A DNA stretch of 64,000 bases. It comes from Saezia sanguinis. GTDB lineage: Bacteria > Pseudomonadota > Gammaproteobacteria > Burkholderiales > Burkholderiaceae_C. Numbering within the stretch: the first letter of the stretch is position 1; each line of letters opens with the position of its first letter. Positions 54,736 to 63,960 of the stretch are shown in pieces. The notes under the pieces are model-generated. The model did not search any database. It was given only the letters and a program-made list of their open reading frames with translations, and had not been told where the DNA came from. The position numbers were made by a program, and so were the translations under genes. The DNA lies in contig NZ_PQSP01000008.1 in the NCBI RefSeq assembly GCF_003991585.1, positions 1 through 64,000 on the forward strand, written 5' to 3'.

Positions 54736-55689
54736 TTACGCTTGATCGTGCAGGCGCTGGTGCAGATAGTCAATGTGTTCCAGGTCCGGTACGTCGTTAT
54801 AGATGAAGTATTCTTCGGCCAGGGTCAGAATGCGATAACGGTCCAGCAGAATCACACGTCCGATCTGGTTGTTCAATGCCCAGCCTTTTTCTGCGGTGTA
54901 CAGGTCAATCGGGCTGAAGTGGTAGTTGGCCCACGGATGGCGTGTATAAAGCTGCGTGTTGAGGTTAAGCAGGGTTTGCTGGTTGCTGTACCAGTGCTCG
55001 CTGGCGCAGTCGCAGCGGCCAATGGCAACGGGAATGCCGTCGCGCTCATCACCCATCGGGTGCCAGGCCATCATATCGACAATGCCTGCTTTGCTGGCGG
55101 AAGCCGGTGTGCCTGAGGACAGCGGGATTTCGTGCGTGCTGAAATCCTGCGGGTTGCATAAGGCCTTGCCGCGTGTCATGCGTGCCATGTACTGTATTTG
55201 CTCATGGGGTGGGAACTGGTCGGGCGAAGGCATCAGAAACTGGATTTTGGTGCCTACAGGCATCAGGTTGATGAAAAGCTGATGACAGGTTTCGGCAAAA
55301 TCCTGTGTAATGCGGTCACGCCACTCAGGGGAAAGATGGCGCATATTGGCTGCCAGAACGGTTCCCAGGTACAGGCGCTGCTTCGGATGGGTCAGAACAA
55401 AATTGAGTTTAATGCTGCTGCGGTCCTGTTCGACAATGAACGGGTAGTGCCCTGCATATAAGCTCATCCGCTGGTAGCAGTGTTCAATCAGTTGCTGCCA
55501 GAGTGTGTTGGCATCTTCCTGGGTGATAGGCGGGTGAGCGCATGCACATTCCTGGTTTTGCAGCAACAGTGATGTAAAGTCGTTATGAGTGAATACCTTG
55601 TTCTCACAGGCCAGCGTCTGGAGTTCAACATAGTCGGCCCAGATGAACGGGTAGTTTGAGTAAGGTAACGTGTTCAGGTACTTGTTCAT
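54736..55689 (-). CDS. Hypothetical protein with possible nuclease-fold/defence-type motifs
   Basis: 317 residues, soluble, with many cysteines and aromatic residues. The N terminus YPFIWADYVELQTLACENK (with a helical domain) and the later HYPFIVEQDRSSIKLNF, YLGTVLAANMRHLS and GIVDMMAWHPMGDERDGIPVAIGRCDCA remind me of proteins seen in bacterial defence loci that read YPF-x-WADW-x-E-L, then GD-x-GLD-x-VAW...D-x-x-G...GQC-x-C. Asp205 and the 224-229 GRCDCA stretch could be a degenerate PD-(D/E)XK-like centre. This likeness is from memory and unproven. It stands alone with its own terminator, with no ATPase, methylase or helicase beside it. Confidence 0.55.
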   Translation of the reverse strand: MNKYLNTLPYSNYPFIWADYVELQTLACENKVFTHNDFTSLLLQNQECACAHPPITQEDANTLWQQLIEHCYQRMSLYAGHYPFIVEQDRSSIKLNFVLTHPKQRLYLGTVLAANMRHLSPEWRDRITQDFAETCHQLFINLMPVGTKIQFLMPSPDQFPPHEQIQYMARMTRGKALCNPQDFSTHEIPLSSGTPASASKAGIVDMMAWHPMGDERDGIPVAIGRCDCASEHWYSNQQTLLNLNTQLYTRHPWANYHFSPIDLYTAEKGWALNNQIGRVILLDRYRILTLAEEYFIYNDVPDLEHIDYLHQRLHDQA

Positions 55690-56022
55690 AATGATCTATC
55701 CGAACGCCTCTGATACGGGCAACAATGGTCAGCGGAAATTGTACTATTGTAGGGGAAAGGGTTGAATCTGATTAAAAGCGGATAGGGTATACGGTTTTTA
55801 GCATGAGATTTCACGCAGGCAGACTGTGAAACGGCGCACTATATCCGTGTTGTTGACCCAGGAATCTGGCGTGCCGGCGAGATGTTTGACGCATGTTTCC
55901 AAATGACGGCATTGCACGCATGTGCTCAACAAATGCCGAGGTGTTTACAATATGGCAATCAGGCAATAGGGGGCATTGCTGCCAATGCGTATGTGGGTTA
56001 TCAGAAGCGGAGTGTATGGTTG
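55690..56022. other. Divergent intergenic region
   Basis: About 330 bases between the hypothetical gene and the glycosyltransferase. Open frames continuing upstream of ATG 56023 have no family likeness. Promoters are expected; none is assigned. Confidence 0.4.
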
Positions 56023-56994
56023 ATGTCGGGCATAGAAGCGTCATTTTTTATTTCTGTCATCATGCCTGCATATAACATGGCCCAATACATTGCGCGTGCA
56101 ATTGATTCTGTGCAGGCGCAAACCCATGAGAACTGGGAGTTGCTGATCATTGATGACGGGTCGACCGATACGACAGTTGCAGTCGCACAGAGCTACGCCC
56201 AAAATGATGCACGCATTCGGATCATTTGCCAGGAAAACCAGGGCGTGGCGGCGGCCAGAAACACGGGGCTGGATCATGCCGCGGGCGACTATATCGCTTT
56301 CATTGACAGCGATGATTACTATGAACCCACGATTTTGGAAAAGCTGGCGGCCAGAATGGCGCAGGGAAACTGTGACCTGGTTTACTGCGGTACGCTGCAT
56401 GAAAAGGAAAACAAGATTCAGGGGGCGCCTTATCCCGAGATGAATCTGCTGGAGTGTTATGCGTCGGGCCTGGTTGACTACATTGGCCTTTATTCGACGT
56501 TGACGAAAAAGTCATTTCTGGCCGAACATGGCATCCGCTTTACAGCGGGGTGTTCTGTGGGCGAAGACCAGGAATTCCTGATGCATTGTGGTATTTATGC
56601 GCGGGTCAAAAGCGTACCCGAAGTGCTTTACCATTACTGTTGGAATCAGGAATCCGTGATGAGCACGATGACGCCACAGAAAGTGCATATTGACCTGGCC
56701 AGCCGGCAGCGCTCAACCGCGCTGGTAGAGCGCGAATACGATGGCCCGCACAAAAAGAAAATCGTTCAGTTTCTGCAAAGCTGGGAAGACCGGATTGTGA
56801 TTATCTTTACCAATCTGGTGGTCCAAAGAATCAAGCGTGGCGATCTGGCAGGCGCGGTGCAGGAGGTGCACGAATTCGGTGCTATTCCTTATTGTCTGCG
56901 CAGCCGGAATTTTAAGCACCTGAAAAGGGCACTGATTTTGAATTCAGGCAGTCAAAAACTGTGGCTGTTTTTCTGGGCCAAAAAGCGAGCATAA
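56023..56994 (+). CDS. Family 2 glycosyltransferase
   Basis: About 323 residues from ATG 56023; the longer upstream frame adds 47 unlike residues. GT-A fold: FISVIMPAYNMAQYIARAIDSV, WELLIIDDGSTDTT, NQGVAAARNTGLDHAAGDYIAFIDSDDYY with the metal-binding DSDD motif. It transfers a sugar from a nucleotide sugar, probably onto lipopolysaccharide or a surface glycan. It is convergent with the family 9 transferase next door (23 bases between stops), so both probably serve the cell surface. Confidence 0.9.
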   Translation: MSGIEASFFISVIMPAYNMAQYIARAIDSVQAQTHENWELLIIDDGSTDTTVAVAQSYAQNDARIRIICQENQGVAAARNTGLDHAAGDYIAFIDSDDYYEPTILEKLAARMAQGNCDLVYCGTLHEKENKIQGAPYPEMNLLECYASGLVDYIGLYSTLTKKSFLAEHGIRFTAGCSVGEDQEFLMHCGIYARVKSVPEVLYHYCWNQESVMSTMTPQKVHIDLASRQRSTALVEREYDGPHKKKIVQFLQSWEDRIVIIFTNLVVQRIKRGDLAGAVQEVHEFGAIPYCLRSRNFKHLKRALILNSGSQKLWLFFWAKKRA

Positions 56995-57017
56995 GGCGGG
57001 TATGCCCTTGGGAAGCA

Positions 57018-58256
57018 TTACGCAGGGCCGGTACGGCTTAACAACTGGTCGCAGGCTTCAAAAATAGCTTCCGCCGGTATTTCCGAGAGTCTGTGGGTAT
57101 AGTTTTTCAACTGGATGGCGTTCTTGTTATTCGGGCCAAAGGAGTTTTCCACCAGCAGCAGCTTGCCTTTGGGCCTGGTTCCGGCGCGCACGTTGGGCCC
57201 ATCAAAAAATCGGGCCCGCGCTTCATCCACCTGCTCATGGTATTTTTCTTTGATATGGGTTTTAACGTCAGAAAGTGAGCGCGGCGTTCTGCGGCCCGAT
57301 GCATACAACCCAACCAAAGGCTTCTGGAAAGCTGCGACCACGTGGATGATGGAGGTATCAGGGCTGATGACCAGATCCGCGCGTTGAATCAGCGGTACCA
57401 CATCCAGTATGCTTTTTGAGTTGTAGTAAACCAGGCGCTCTATTTTGAGGGTGTCGATGAGTTTTTCCACACGTGTTTTGACACCGATAGCAATGAAATG
57501 CGCTTGAGGGTATTTGGACAAAAGCAGTTCAATGGACTGGCGGATCTGCTCATTGGTCATGTCGCGGCGCGGGTGGCCGGAAAAAGGGTTGAGCACAATG
57601 ACTTTGCCGTGATCGGTGCGCAATGCGTCGATAAAGGAGCCGGCAGCGGCTTCAGCCGCCGGGTCAATGAAAAACTCGTAGGAAAGATCCGCATTGTGGA
57701 TGTCTAAAAAGGCCAGAAACTTTTGAACCAGTGTGATGTAATGGCCGCGGCGGGTGTAGTGATTGATAGAGGCGTCATAGCATTTGAGCGCGCTTTTGTT
57801 CCAGCCCAGAGTGTATTTGCCGCCAAGGTAGTATGGCAGCATGATACGGTGCGGCGAGTGTTTGAAGTACACCGGGTAGCGCATGTCAATAATCAGGTCA
57901 AAGTGCTGCTCACGCACCTGTTGCTCAACCTGGCGCATTTCACCGGATGAGTAGTTGTCGCGCCAGACAAATGTGTGCGCGACATGCGGATTGTTTTGAA
58001 TGATCTCCAAAGCGCTTTTTTGTGACATGACGCTGACCTGATAGCCATGCTGCGCCAGCACACGGATCAGAGCGGTGGTGATGACCATGTCGCCAATGCC
58101 ATCGTTTCTAAGCAGCAGAATAGTTTTGATTGCAGTCTTGTCAATCTGCCGGCGCTGGTGTTTTCTCAGGCGCCAGTTGATCACGGCCTTGTCCAGCCAC
58201 ATGGAAACCTGGTAATCAATCCGTTTAAAAAAATAGAGCGCTTTATAAAGAAACAT
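57018..58256 (-). CDS. Family 9 glycosyltransferase (heptosyltransferase-like)
   Basis: About 412 residues from ATG 58256, with GAAAG upstream; the frame could extend to 58424 but those residues are unlike the family. KTILLLRNDGIGDMVITTALIRVLAQHG is the ADP-heptose transferase N-terminal signature; IVLNPFSGHPRR and the donor-site segment LVISPDTSIIHVVAAFQKPLVGLYASG with the catalytic-type aspartate follow. It probably adds heptose to the lipopolysaccharide core. The C-terminal region is longer than in WaaC/WaaF. Confidence 0.88.
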   Translation of the reverse strand: MFLYKALYFFKRIDYQVSMWLDKAVINWRLRKHQRRQIDKTAIKTILLLRNDGIGDMVITTALIRVLAQHGYQVSVMSQKSALEIIQNNPHVAHTFVWRDNYSSGEMRQVEQQVREQHFDLIIDMRYPVYFKHSPHRIMLPYYLGGKYTLGWNKSALKCYDASINHYTRRGHYITLVQKFLAFLDIHNADLSYEFFIDPAAEAAAGSFIDALRTDHGKVIVLNPFSGHPRRDMTNEQIRQSIELLLSKYPQAHFIAIGVKTRVEKLIDTLKIERLVYYNSKSILDVVPLIQRADLVISPDTSIIHVVAAFQKPLVGLYASGRRTPRSLSDVKTHIKEKYHEQVDEARARFFDGPNVRAGTRPKGKLLLVENSFGPNNKNAIQLKNYTHRLSEIPAEAIFEACDQLLSRTGPA

Positions 58257-58619
58257 GGTCACTTTCGAAAATAAAAACGGGCGCTTTGATGTAAACCGGC
58301 TTTTATTGTAACTGTACTTGGTGGACCCATTTGAAATGTGCAGGCTGCCGATATGCGTTTGGCGTGTGCCAGACTGTTTTTCAGGATTGATGAAACTGAA
58401 AAGCGGTCTGAAGAACAGATCCAAATCTGTAGGCGTTACAAAAAAGCGGCATTCTACGGAAATATGTCACAAATTGCGTCATTAGCCAGGATGTTTATGG
58501 ATAAAGTACGGCTTTTTATGATAAACATGAAGGGCCGGTAGGTATAGCAGCAATGCAGATTTTTATTTAGGGCAATAAAAATATTGACGCTTTATCTCCA
58601 AAAATTACATAGGTATCTC

Positions 58620-61600
58620 ATGGCACATAAAAAAAGCAGCATTCATAAAAAATGTTTCAGGCTGACTCCCATCACAGCAGCCGTTATGTTTGGGGCATTG
58701 AATATAGGCGCACAGGCCGATGTCCTCATTGACGGGGCCGGCGTGATTGGCGTTTACGGGCAGGAGCCGGATTCTTTGGTGTCCACACCCACAGTCCTGT
58801 CCAATTCCGCAGACGATATTCACATTCAGAACACTTTGAATCAGGGGGCAAGCCGCGGTAGCTATGGTATCCGGCTGGATACGGCATCTTCCCAGGGCGG
58901 AATATTGACTTACAGCAAGGTGGGGGGCGTCATCACGGTTGACAGGTCAAGCGTTTACAGTTCTCTGGCTGGAACCATGGGCACGCCTTCTGTTTCTCCG
59001 CCTGGCTCAGGGACTTATTCGAGCACTGGCGCTTCTGCTGGTGTGTACGGGCTGAGTACCAATGGCGGATTGCTCAGGCTGAATATTGAAAATATCGACA
59101 GTATCAATTTGAATGCTTCCAATGCGATAGGTATTGGCGCATATGCCACAGGAAGCAATACCGGTGATATAGAGATCAATTTTTTAGGCGCAGACAGCAA
59201 AATCATTGCGCATGGATCTAAAACAGACGGGATCAATGCCCAAAATGATACGCCAAATGGCAACATTACGATTCGCCAGGAAGGCAGCATTTCGTTGACG
59301 CATCTGATACAGCATGGTGTGACAACTTCCTCACCGATGACAGGTATCAATGCGGTTACCAACAACAGTGCAGGCGGCAATGTGACGGTTTATGCCAGCG
59401 GGAGCATTACGGTTGATACCGGGGGCACAGATAACATACAGGGCGGCTCCGGCATTCTGGCAACCGCCAATGCAGGCAATGTGCTGGTGGAGTTTGACAA
59501 TGCAAATGGGTCTATCATTGTAGGCGGTGCCAATGACCAGGGGCAGACGGGTATCAGGGTTTCCGCCAACAGTGCTGGCTATACGGCGGCCGTTAATATT
59601 GTGCGCGCGGATACGATTCATGTGTATGGCGATGGTACCAGTCTCAGTGCAATTGCCAGTCAGGCCGCAAATGGCGCGCATGCACAGATCCGTATCGGAC
59701 AGGTCGATTTGATTCAGGTGACTTCCAATAATGCAAGTGCGACAAGCAACTTTGTCATCAGAGGCATTGCAACAGGAAGTGGCGGCAATGTCAGCATTGA
59801 TTCAATGGCCAGAAAAATAGTTGCGCAAGGCGATAATTTGTTAGGTATTGATGCTTATAGTTCAACTGGGGCAATTGATGTGCGGGTTGGCGGGCAGGTT
59901 TTGGCCGAAGGTGCGAATTCGATTGCGATTCAGACATCCAGCTTCAGTGGCGCGAACCAGGTGCTGCTTTATTCCGACGCCGACATTAAAGGCGGGGCAG
60001 GTAGTGGATATGGTATTTATTTAAATAATCTCGTACAAGGCGGTCAGACTTTAACGTTATCAACAGGCTCCCAGGTTTCTTCTGCAAATGACTTTGCTGT
60101 TTATGCGCACAATGCATCCGGTTCCACCACCGTGAATAACGGCGGGGTCATTACAGGTTTTACACGTTTTGCAAGCCCTCAGGCTATCTTTAATAATCAG
60201 GCCGGTGGTACCTTGTCGTTGCAGGATTTCAGTTCCGGCAGTAAAGGCGTTGTGACCAGCATCTTTGGTACGGATGGGCAGTTCAATAATGATGGGCTCA
60301 TCCGGTTTTCGGCAAAGAATGTGGATGGTACGGTGACGCATGCCGTATTCGACGGCATAGATACGTTCAATCACAATGCCAGCGGTTCGATTGATTTGTC
60401 CATGGGCGTCAATGACCTGGCCGGCAGTACACTGACGATTGGCAACAGTACCGGTACAACAGCCTACGTATCGAACGGGGGTTCTTTAATCCTGAATACG
60501 CAGTTGCATGATGGCGGCGTGAGTGACCGTCTGATTTTGGATCATGCATCTACAGGTTCTGGCGCCACCAGAATATATATTCAACCAACAGCCGGCAGCG
60601 TGGGAGGCGGGCTTTCGGGCGATGGCATCGAAGTTGTGACGGTAAATGGTACTTCCAGTCATGATGCTTTTGTGCTGGGTGCGCCTGTTACGGCAGGCGC
60701 CTACGAATATATTTTGGGGCAGGGCAGTCAGGTCAGCACCGAAAATAATTGGTATCTGCAAAGTAGTCTTGTGGTTGTTCCTCCGATCAACCCTGGCGAC
60801 CCTGATTCACCCTCCATCCGTATCCCCATCTACAACCCCAACATCGGCTCCTACCTGGGCAACCAGTATGCAGCAGCCACCATGTTCAACCACAACATCC
60901 TGGATAGGCGCGACAACGTCCGCTCACCTGACCAGACCCTGTGGATCAGAACCAACCACACCGACGGCGAAACCAAACTACTGGGTGGCCTGCAACAGGC
61001 CGACATCAGCACCAGCCTGGTACAGATCGGGGCAGACCTCATCAAGCAGGGCGACATCGTTGCCGGCATCTATGGCGGCTATGGCACCAGCCGCATCAAC
61101 AACCAGTCCAACCAGACCGGCACCACTGCCGATGGTAAGGTAGAAGGCTACAGCATCGGCATCTATGGCAGCTGGATGCCAGAGCAAAACAAAGGCCCCT
61201 ATATTGACCTGTGGGGCCACTACGCCTGGTATGACAACCAACTCAGCGGAGCTGCACAAAGCCACACCAGCAAATACGACAGCAGCGGTTATGCACTCTC
61301 GGCAGAAATCGGCTATGGCATTGAAATCAACCGCCATGAAGACGGCAGCGCCTGGATACTTGAACCCCATGCCCAGGTCATCTACAGCCATCTGGAAGCC
61401 GACAACTTCTACGACAGCCATGGCACCTGGTACAGCAACAACCAGGCCAGTGGTTACCAGACCCGGCTGGGTGCCCGGTTGTACGGGCAACTCGCTACAG
61501 ACCAGAAAGGTGTGGCACCGTTTATCGAACTCAACTGGCTGCACAACAACGTTGACAACGGCGTCCAGCTCAATGGTATGGCACTGAGCAGTGACATCGG

Positions 61601-61742
61601 CAGGAACGTCGGGGAAGTCAAGATCGGGGTGCAGGGAGAACTTACCGAGCGCCTGAGCACCTGGGGGCATATCGGGTTGCAGCATGGCAGTGAGAGCTTC
61701 AAGCGCTATGAGATACAGCTTGGCCTGGGCTGGCAGTGGTAA
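58620..61742 (+). CDS. Large autotransporter (type Va), pertactin-like barrel
   Basis: About 1040 residues from ATG 58620 (AGG six bases upstream). A long signal peptide (MAHKKSSIHKKCFRLTPITA...NIGAQA) precedes a passenger of about 690 residues rich in Gly, Ser, Asn and Thr with beta-helix-type repeats (GGNVTVYASGSITV, GTGNVSI-like runs). From about residue 740 a 12-strand barrel follows (LWIRTNHTDGETKLLGGLQQ, GIYGGYGTSR, GIYGSWMPE, GHIGLQHGSESFKRYEIQLG), ending in ...GWQW with an aromatic terminal residue. It is an adhesin-like surface protein. No protease triad is evident. The barrel half has codon use unlike the passenger. Confidence 0.92.
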   Translation: MAHKKSSIHKKCFRLTPITAAVMFGALNIGAQADVLIDGAGVIGVYGQEPDSLVSTPTVLSNSADDIHIQNTLNQGASRGSYGIRLDTASSQGGILTYSKVGGVITVDRSSVYSSLAGTMGTPSVSPPGSGTYSSTGASAGVYGLSTNGGLLRLNIENIDSINLNASNAIGIGAYATGSNTGDIEINFLGADSKIIAHGSKTDGINAQNDTPNGNITIRQEGSISLTHLIQHGVTTSSPMTGINAVTNNSAGGNVTVYASGSITVDTGGTDNIQGGSGILATANAGNVLVEFDNANGSIIVGGANDQGQTGIRVSANSAGYTAAVNIVRADTIHVYGDGTSLSAIASQAANGAHAQIRIGQVDLIQVTSNNASATSNFVIRGIATGSGGNVSIDSMARKIVAQGDNLLGIDAYSSTGAIDVRVGGQVLAEGANSIAIQTSSFSGANQVLLYSDADIKGGAGSGYGIYLNNLVQGGQTLTLSTGSQVSSANDFAVYAHNASGSTTVNNGGVITGFTRFASPQAIFNNQAGGTLSLQDFSSGSKGVVTSIFGTDGQFNNDGLIRFSAKNVDGTVTHAVFDGIDTFNHNASGSIDLSMGVNDLAGSTLTIGNSTGTTAYVSNGGSLILNTQLHDGGVSDRLILDHASTGSGATRIYIQPTAGSVGGGLSGDGIEVVTVNGTSSHDAFVLGAPVTAGAYEYILGQGSQVSTENNWYLQSSLVVVPPINPGDPDSPSIRIPIYNPNIGSYLGNQYAAATMFNHNILDRRDNVRSPDQTLWIRTNHTDGETKLLGGLQQADISTSLVQIGADLIKQGDIVAGIYGGYGTSRINNQSNQTGTTADGKVEGYSIGIYGSWMPEQNKGPYIDLWGHYAWYDNQLSGAAQSHTSKYDSSGYALSAEIGYGIEINRHEDGSAWILEPHAQVIYSHLEADNFYDSHGTWYSNNQASGYQTRLGARLYGQLATDQKGVAPFIELNWLHNNVDNGVQLNGMALSSDIGRNVGEVKIGVQGELTERLSTWGHIGLQHGSESFKRYEIQLGLGWQW

Positions 61743-61946
61743 GGCCTGACGCTGCTTTATTTTTCCTTTAGCTACCGGATAGGCCAATGGTTGCACGATA
61801 TGTCACTCACCAGTAGGTGACTGTGGGTGCTGAGCATCACTTGCTGCATAGAAACGGCAAAGAAATCCGGTCATTCAATGCACCAGCGTGCACAATGTCT
61901 GTATGTGTTTATACTTTGGTCCAACATATATCTAAAGGAGCAATGC

Positions 61947-62525
61947 ATGATGCGTCGTTGGTTTGTCGGATTGGGAATTTTGGCATTGATGCTGGCTGGC
62001 TGCCAGTCTGAACCCCATGTCAGCGCAACCGTGAGCAATGTGCCGCTCAGTACACAAAAGGTCAATGCACAGTTGGGAGAGGTACTGGTTTCGATTGCAC
62101 CTGTGAGCGAGCAGCAGGGATACATGCGGCCGGAGGTTCAGGCACTGGTTCCCATGTGGCGTGAGAGCGTGATGGACTCACTGACACGTTCCCAGGTGTT
62201 TACTGTGGGCGCAACCCAGAAAATGGATGTGCGGGTCAAAATTATCCAGCTCAGTCAGACACGTAACCCTGACCTGGGTGTTTCAACCACAGCAGTTGCC
62301 AGTTATGAAGTGATTGACTCTGCGACCGGTGAGGTGAAGTGGGTACGGGGCATTTCCAGCTCCAGCACAGTGTCTTATCAGCAGGAGCCGGTACAGAGCG
62401 CACGTGACCGCGTGTCTTTGAACCGTGCGATTCAGGCCAATATTGCCCAGTTTGTCCAGTTGTATGGGCATGTCGAGGTTGAGTATCAGCGTGTGCCGGA
62501 AGGGCAGTTGCGGATTCAGCAGTAA
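61947..62525 (+). CDS. Outer-membrane lipoprotein, function unknown
   Basis: About 192 residues. AAAGGAG six bases before ATG 61947 decides the start (61950 is also possible); the longer frame is not used. Signal peptide MMRRWFVGLGILALMLAGC with lipobox LAGC. The body is beta-rich (VRVKIIQLSQTRNPDLGVSTTAVASYEVID, GEVKWVRGISSSSTVSYQ), with SLNRAIQANIAQFVQLYGHVE near the end, resembling small periplasmic lipoproteins with a CsgG/TolB-N-like core. It follows the autotransporter after about 200 bases but has its own leader. Confidence 0.75.
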   Translation: MMRRWFVGLGILALMLAGCQSEPHVSATVSNVPLSTQKVNAQLGEVLVSIAPVSEQQGYMRPEVQALVPMWRESVMDSLTRSQVFTVGATQKMDVRVKIIQLSQTRNPDLGVSTTAVASYEVIDSATGEVKWVRGISSSSTVSYQQEPVQSARDRVSLNRAIQANIAQFVQLYGHVEVEYQRVPEGQLRIQQ

Positions 62526-62563
62526 ATAAAGAAGTGCTGTTGAGTTGGCTGTTGCAAAAGGAC

Positions 62564-62597
62564 AAAAGGGACCGGCAGGTTCCTTTTGCTTTTTCCC
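62564..62597 (+). terminator. Terminator of the lipoprotein gene
   Basis: A 10-bp stem (62564-62573 with 62578-62587, one G-U pair), GGCA loop and a T-rich tail (TTTTGCTTTTT). Confidence 0.75.
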
Positions 62598-62654
62598 CTC
62601 GTTTAGGGGGAGTTCATGCCCGGCAGGCGAGCGTTGTTTCAATAGAACAGGTGC

Positions 62655-62987
62655 TCACTGGCATTGGTACTTGATGGTGGAGCGCATGCGCAGGCATTTG
62701 CTCCCGTCCTGCAAGGCGCATCCCAATTCAGGTATGCCGATCATCTGAGCCTCGGTGTATCCCCACATTTGGCAACGCTCTGATGCCAGCTGGCCGGGCT
62801 GGTCAGGGGAGACCTGCGGGTCTTCTCTGGTTGTGTACTGAAACGAAAGCTCTATCAGCCCTGCATTTTTGTTGCCACCGGAAACCGTGTATTCCTTATT
62901 GACTGGCGTGGTACAGGCACCAAGGAATGCGAAAGATGCGCTCAATAAAAGGCTGAGGTAAAACCGGCTTGGCATAGGCGTGCTCAC
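62655..62987 (-). CDS. YecR-like lipoprotein
   Basis: 110 residues. Signal peptide with lipobox FLGAC (Cys25), mature start CTTPVNKEYTVSGGNKNAGLIELSFQYT, then SERCQMWGYTEAQMIG and cysteines in LGCALQD, KCLRM and the C-terminal KYQCQ. The VNKEY...GG start, RC-x-WGY and the final YQC follow the YecR family. YecR is flagellum-co-regulated in E. coli; no flagellar gene is near here. Confidence 0.8.
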   Translation of the reverse strand: MSTPMPSRFYLSLLLSASFAFLGACTTPVNKEYTVSGGNKNAGLIELSFQYTTREDPQVSPDQPGQLASERCQMWGYTEAQMIGIPELGCALQDGSKCLRMRSTIKYQCQ

Positions 62988-63267
62988 TTTTCTGTTTCAG
63001 ATAAGGTATGGCTTTGATTTTACATAGGTAAACAGGTATGTGTCATTGAAATTTTATCTTCGGGGTTTGTATATAAACATACATTCATATAAAATTTGTC
63101 AGTATGTTGGAAGGCGGATAGCCTGCCAAAGTGGTTTTATTTATCATGAAATGCATGGACTTCGGGCATAATTGGTACCTGAAATGAATAAAAAATAAGC
63201 ATGAACGCATGAAAAATGAATTTCAGTATCAACAGATCATTGAAGCTGTGATGAGGGAGATGTGGGC
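62988..63267. other. Divergent intergenic region
   Basis: 280 bases, AT-rich at 63010-63100. It should hold promoters for the YecR-like gene and the next gene; no site is recognised. Confidence 0.4.
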
Positions 63268-63960
63268 ATGGACATAATATGGCCAACACTGCTGCTGGTT
63301 GGCGTGCTTGCTGCTTTGACAGCAGTGGTTTTATATGCGCGGTCTGTGCTGACTCAGGATAAAAAAGAGCGCCGTTCCTTTAATATGGATATGGTGCAGA
63401 TGGCCAAATATATTAAAAAGACCAAGGCCAAAGAGCAGGAGGCATGGAGCAATGCCATGACACTGTTCTCTAATGATCATGAAGTTCTCAACACTATGTA
63501 TGGGGATTATGATGACAAGCAGGATACTGGCAGAGGGGCAACCAAGAGCAACGCCAATACATCTGTGCAGTATATGCAACAGGCATTTTTTGCCTTTTGG
63601 AAAATTCCGGATTACCAGGTACCTAAAGCGCCTGATGAAGCCAATAAGTTCATTGAAACCTATAAAGAGCGTTTAAAAGCAGAAGGTTATATCCAGCGGG
63701 TTCGCCGGTGGAGCCGGCTGGAGTTGCTGATGGCCAGGTTTTGTGCTGAATTTGACGTTGAAAAGCTTGAAAGAAGAAGTTACGTCGTTGGCATCAACAA
63801 GCCCATTTTGATTGCTTTGCTGGAGCTTTCACTGCAAATGCTGGAGCAAAAGCAGGTGCATTGGAAAGATGTTTCCGGGGTGGATGCCTACCGCCTGATC
63901 GTTGCGCGGATACAAAAGGTGTATCCCAAGCTGAATTTGCTGGATTACCGGCTGAAGTGA
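63268..63960 (+). CDS. Membrane-anchored hypothetical protein
   Basis: About 230 residues from ATG 63268, with GGGAG at good spacing (a GTG two codons earlier is possible). One N-terminal membrane segment (IWPTLLLVGVLAALTAVVLYA) and a long helical, charged cytoplasmic domain: KKERRSFNMDMVQMAKYIKKTKAKEQEAW, a middle region with FFAFWKIPDYQVP, and a C-terminal helical part (PILIALLELSLQMLEQKQVHW). No recognised motif or family. It lies 40 bases from the window end, so any operon partner downstream is out of view. Confidence 0.6.
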   Translation: MDIIWPTLLLVGVLAALTAVVLYARSVLTQDKKERRSFNMDMVQMAKYIKKTKAKEQEAWSNAMTLFSNDHEVLNTMYGDYDDKQDTGRGATKSNANTSVQYMQQAFFAFWKIPDYQVPKAPDEANKFIETYKERLKAEGYIQRVRRWSRLELLMARFCAEFDVEKLERRSYVVGINKPILIALLELSLQMLEQKQVHWKDVSGVDAYRLIVARIQKVYPKLNLLDYRLK

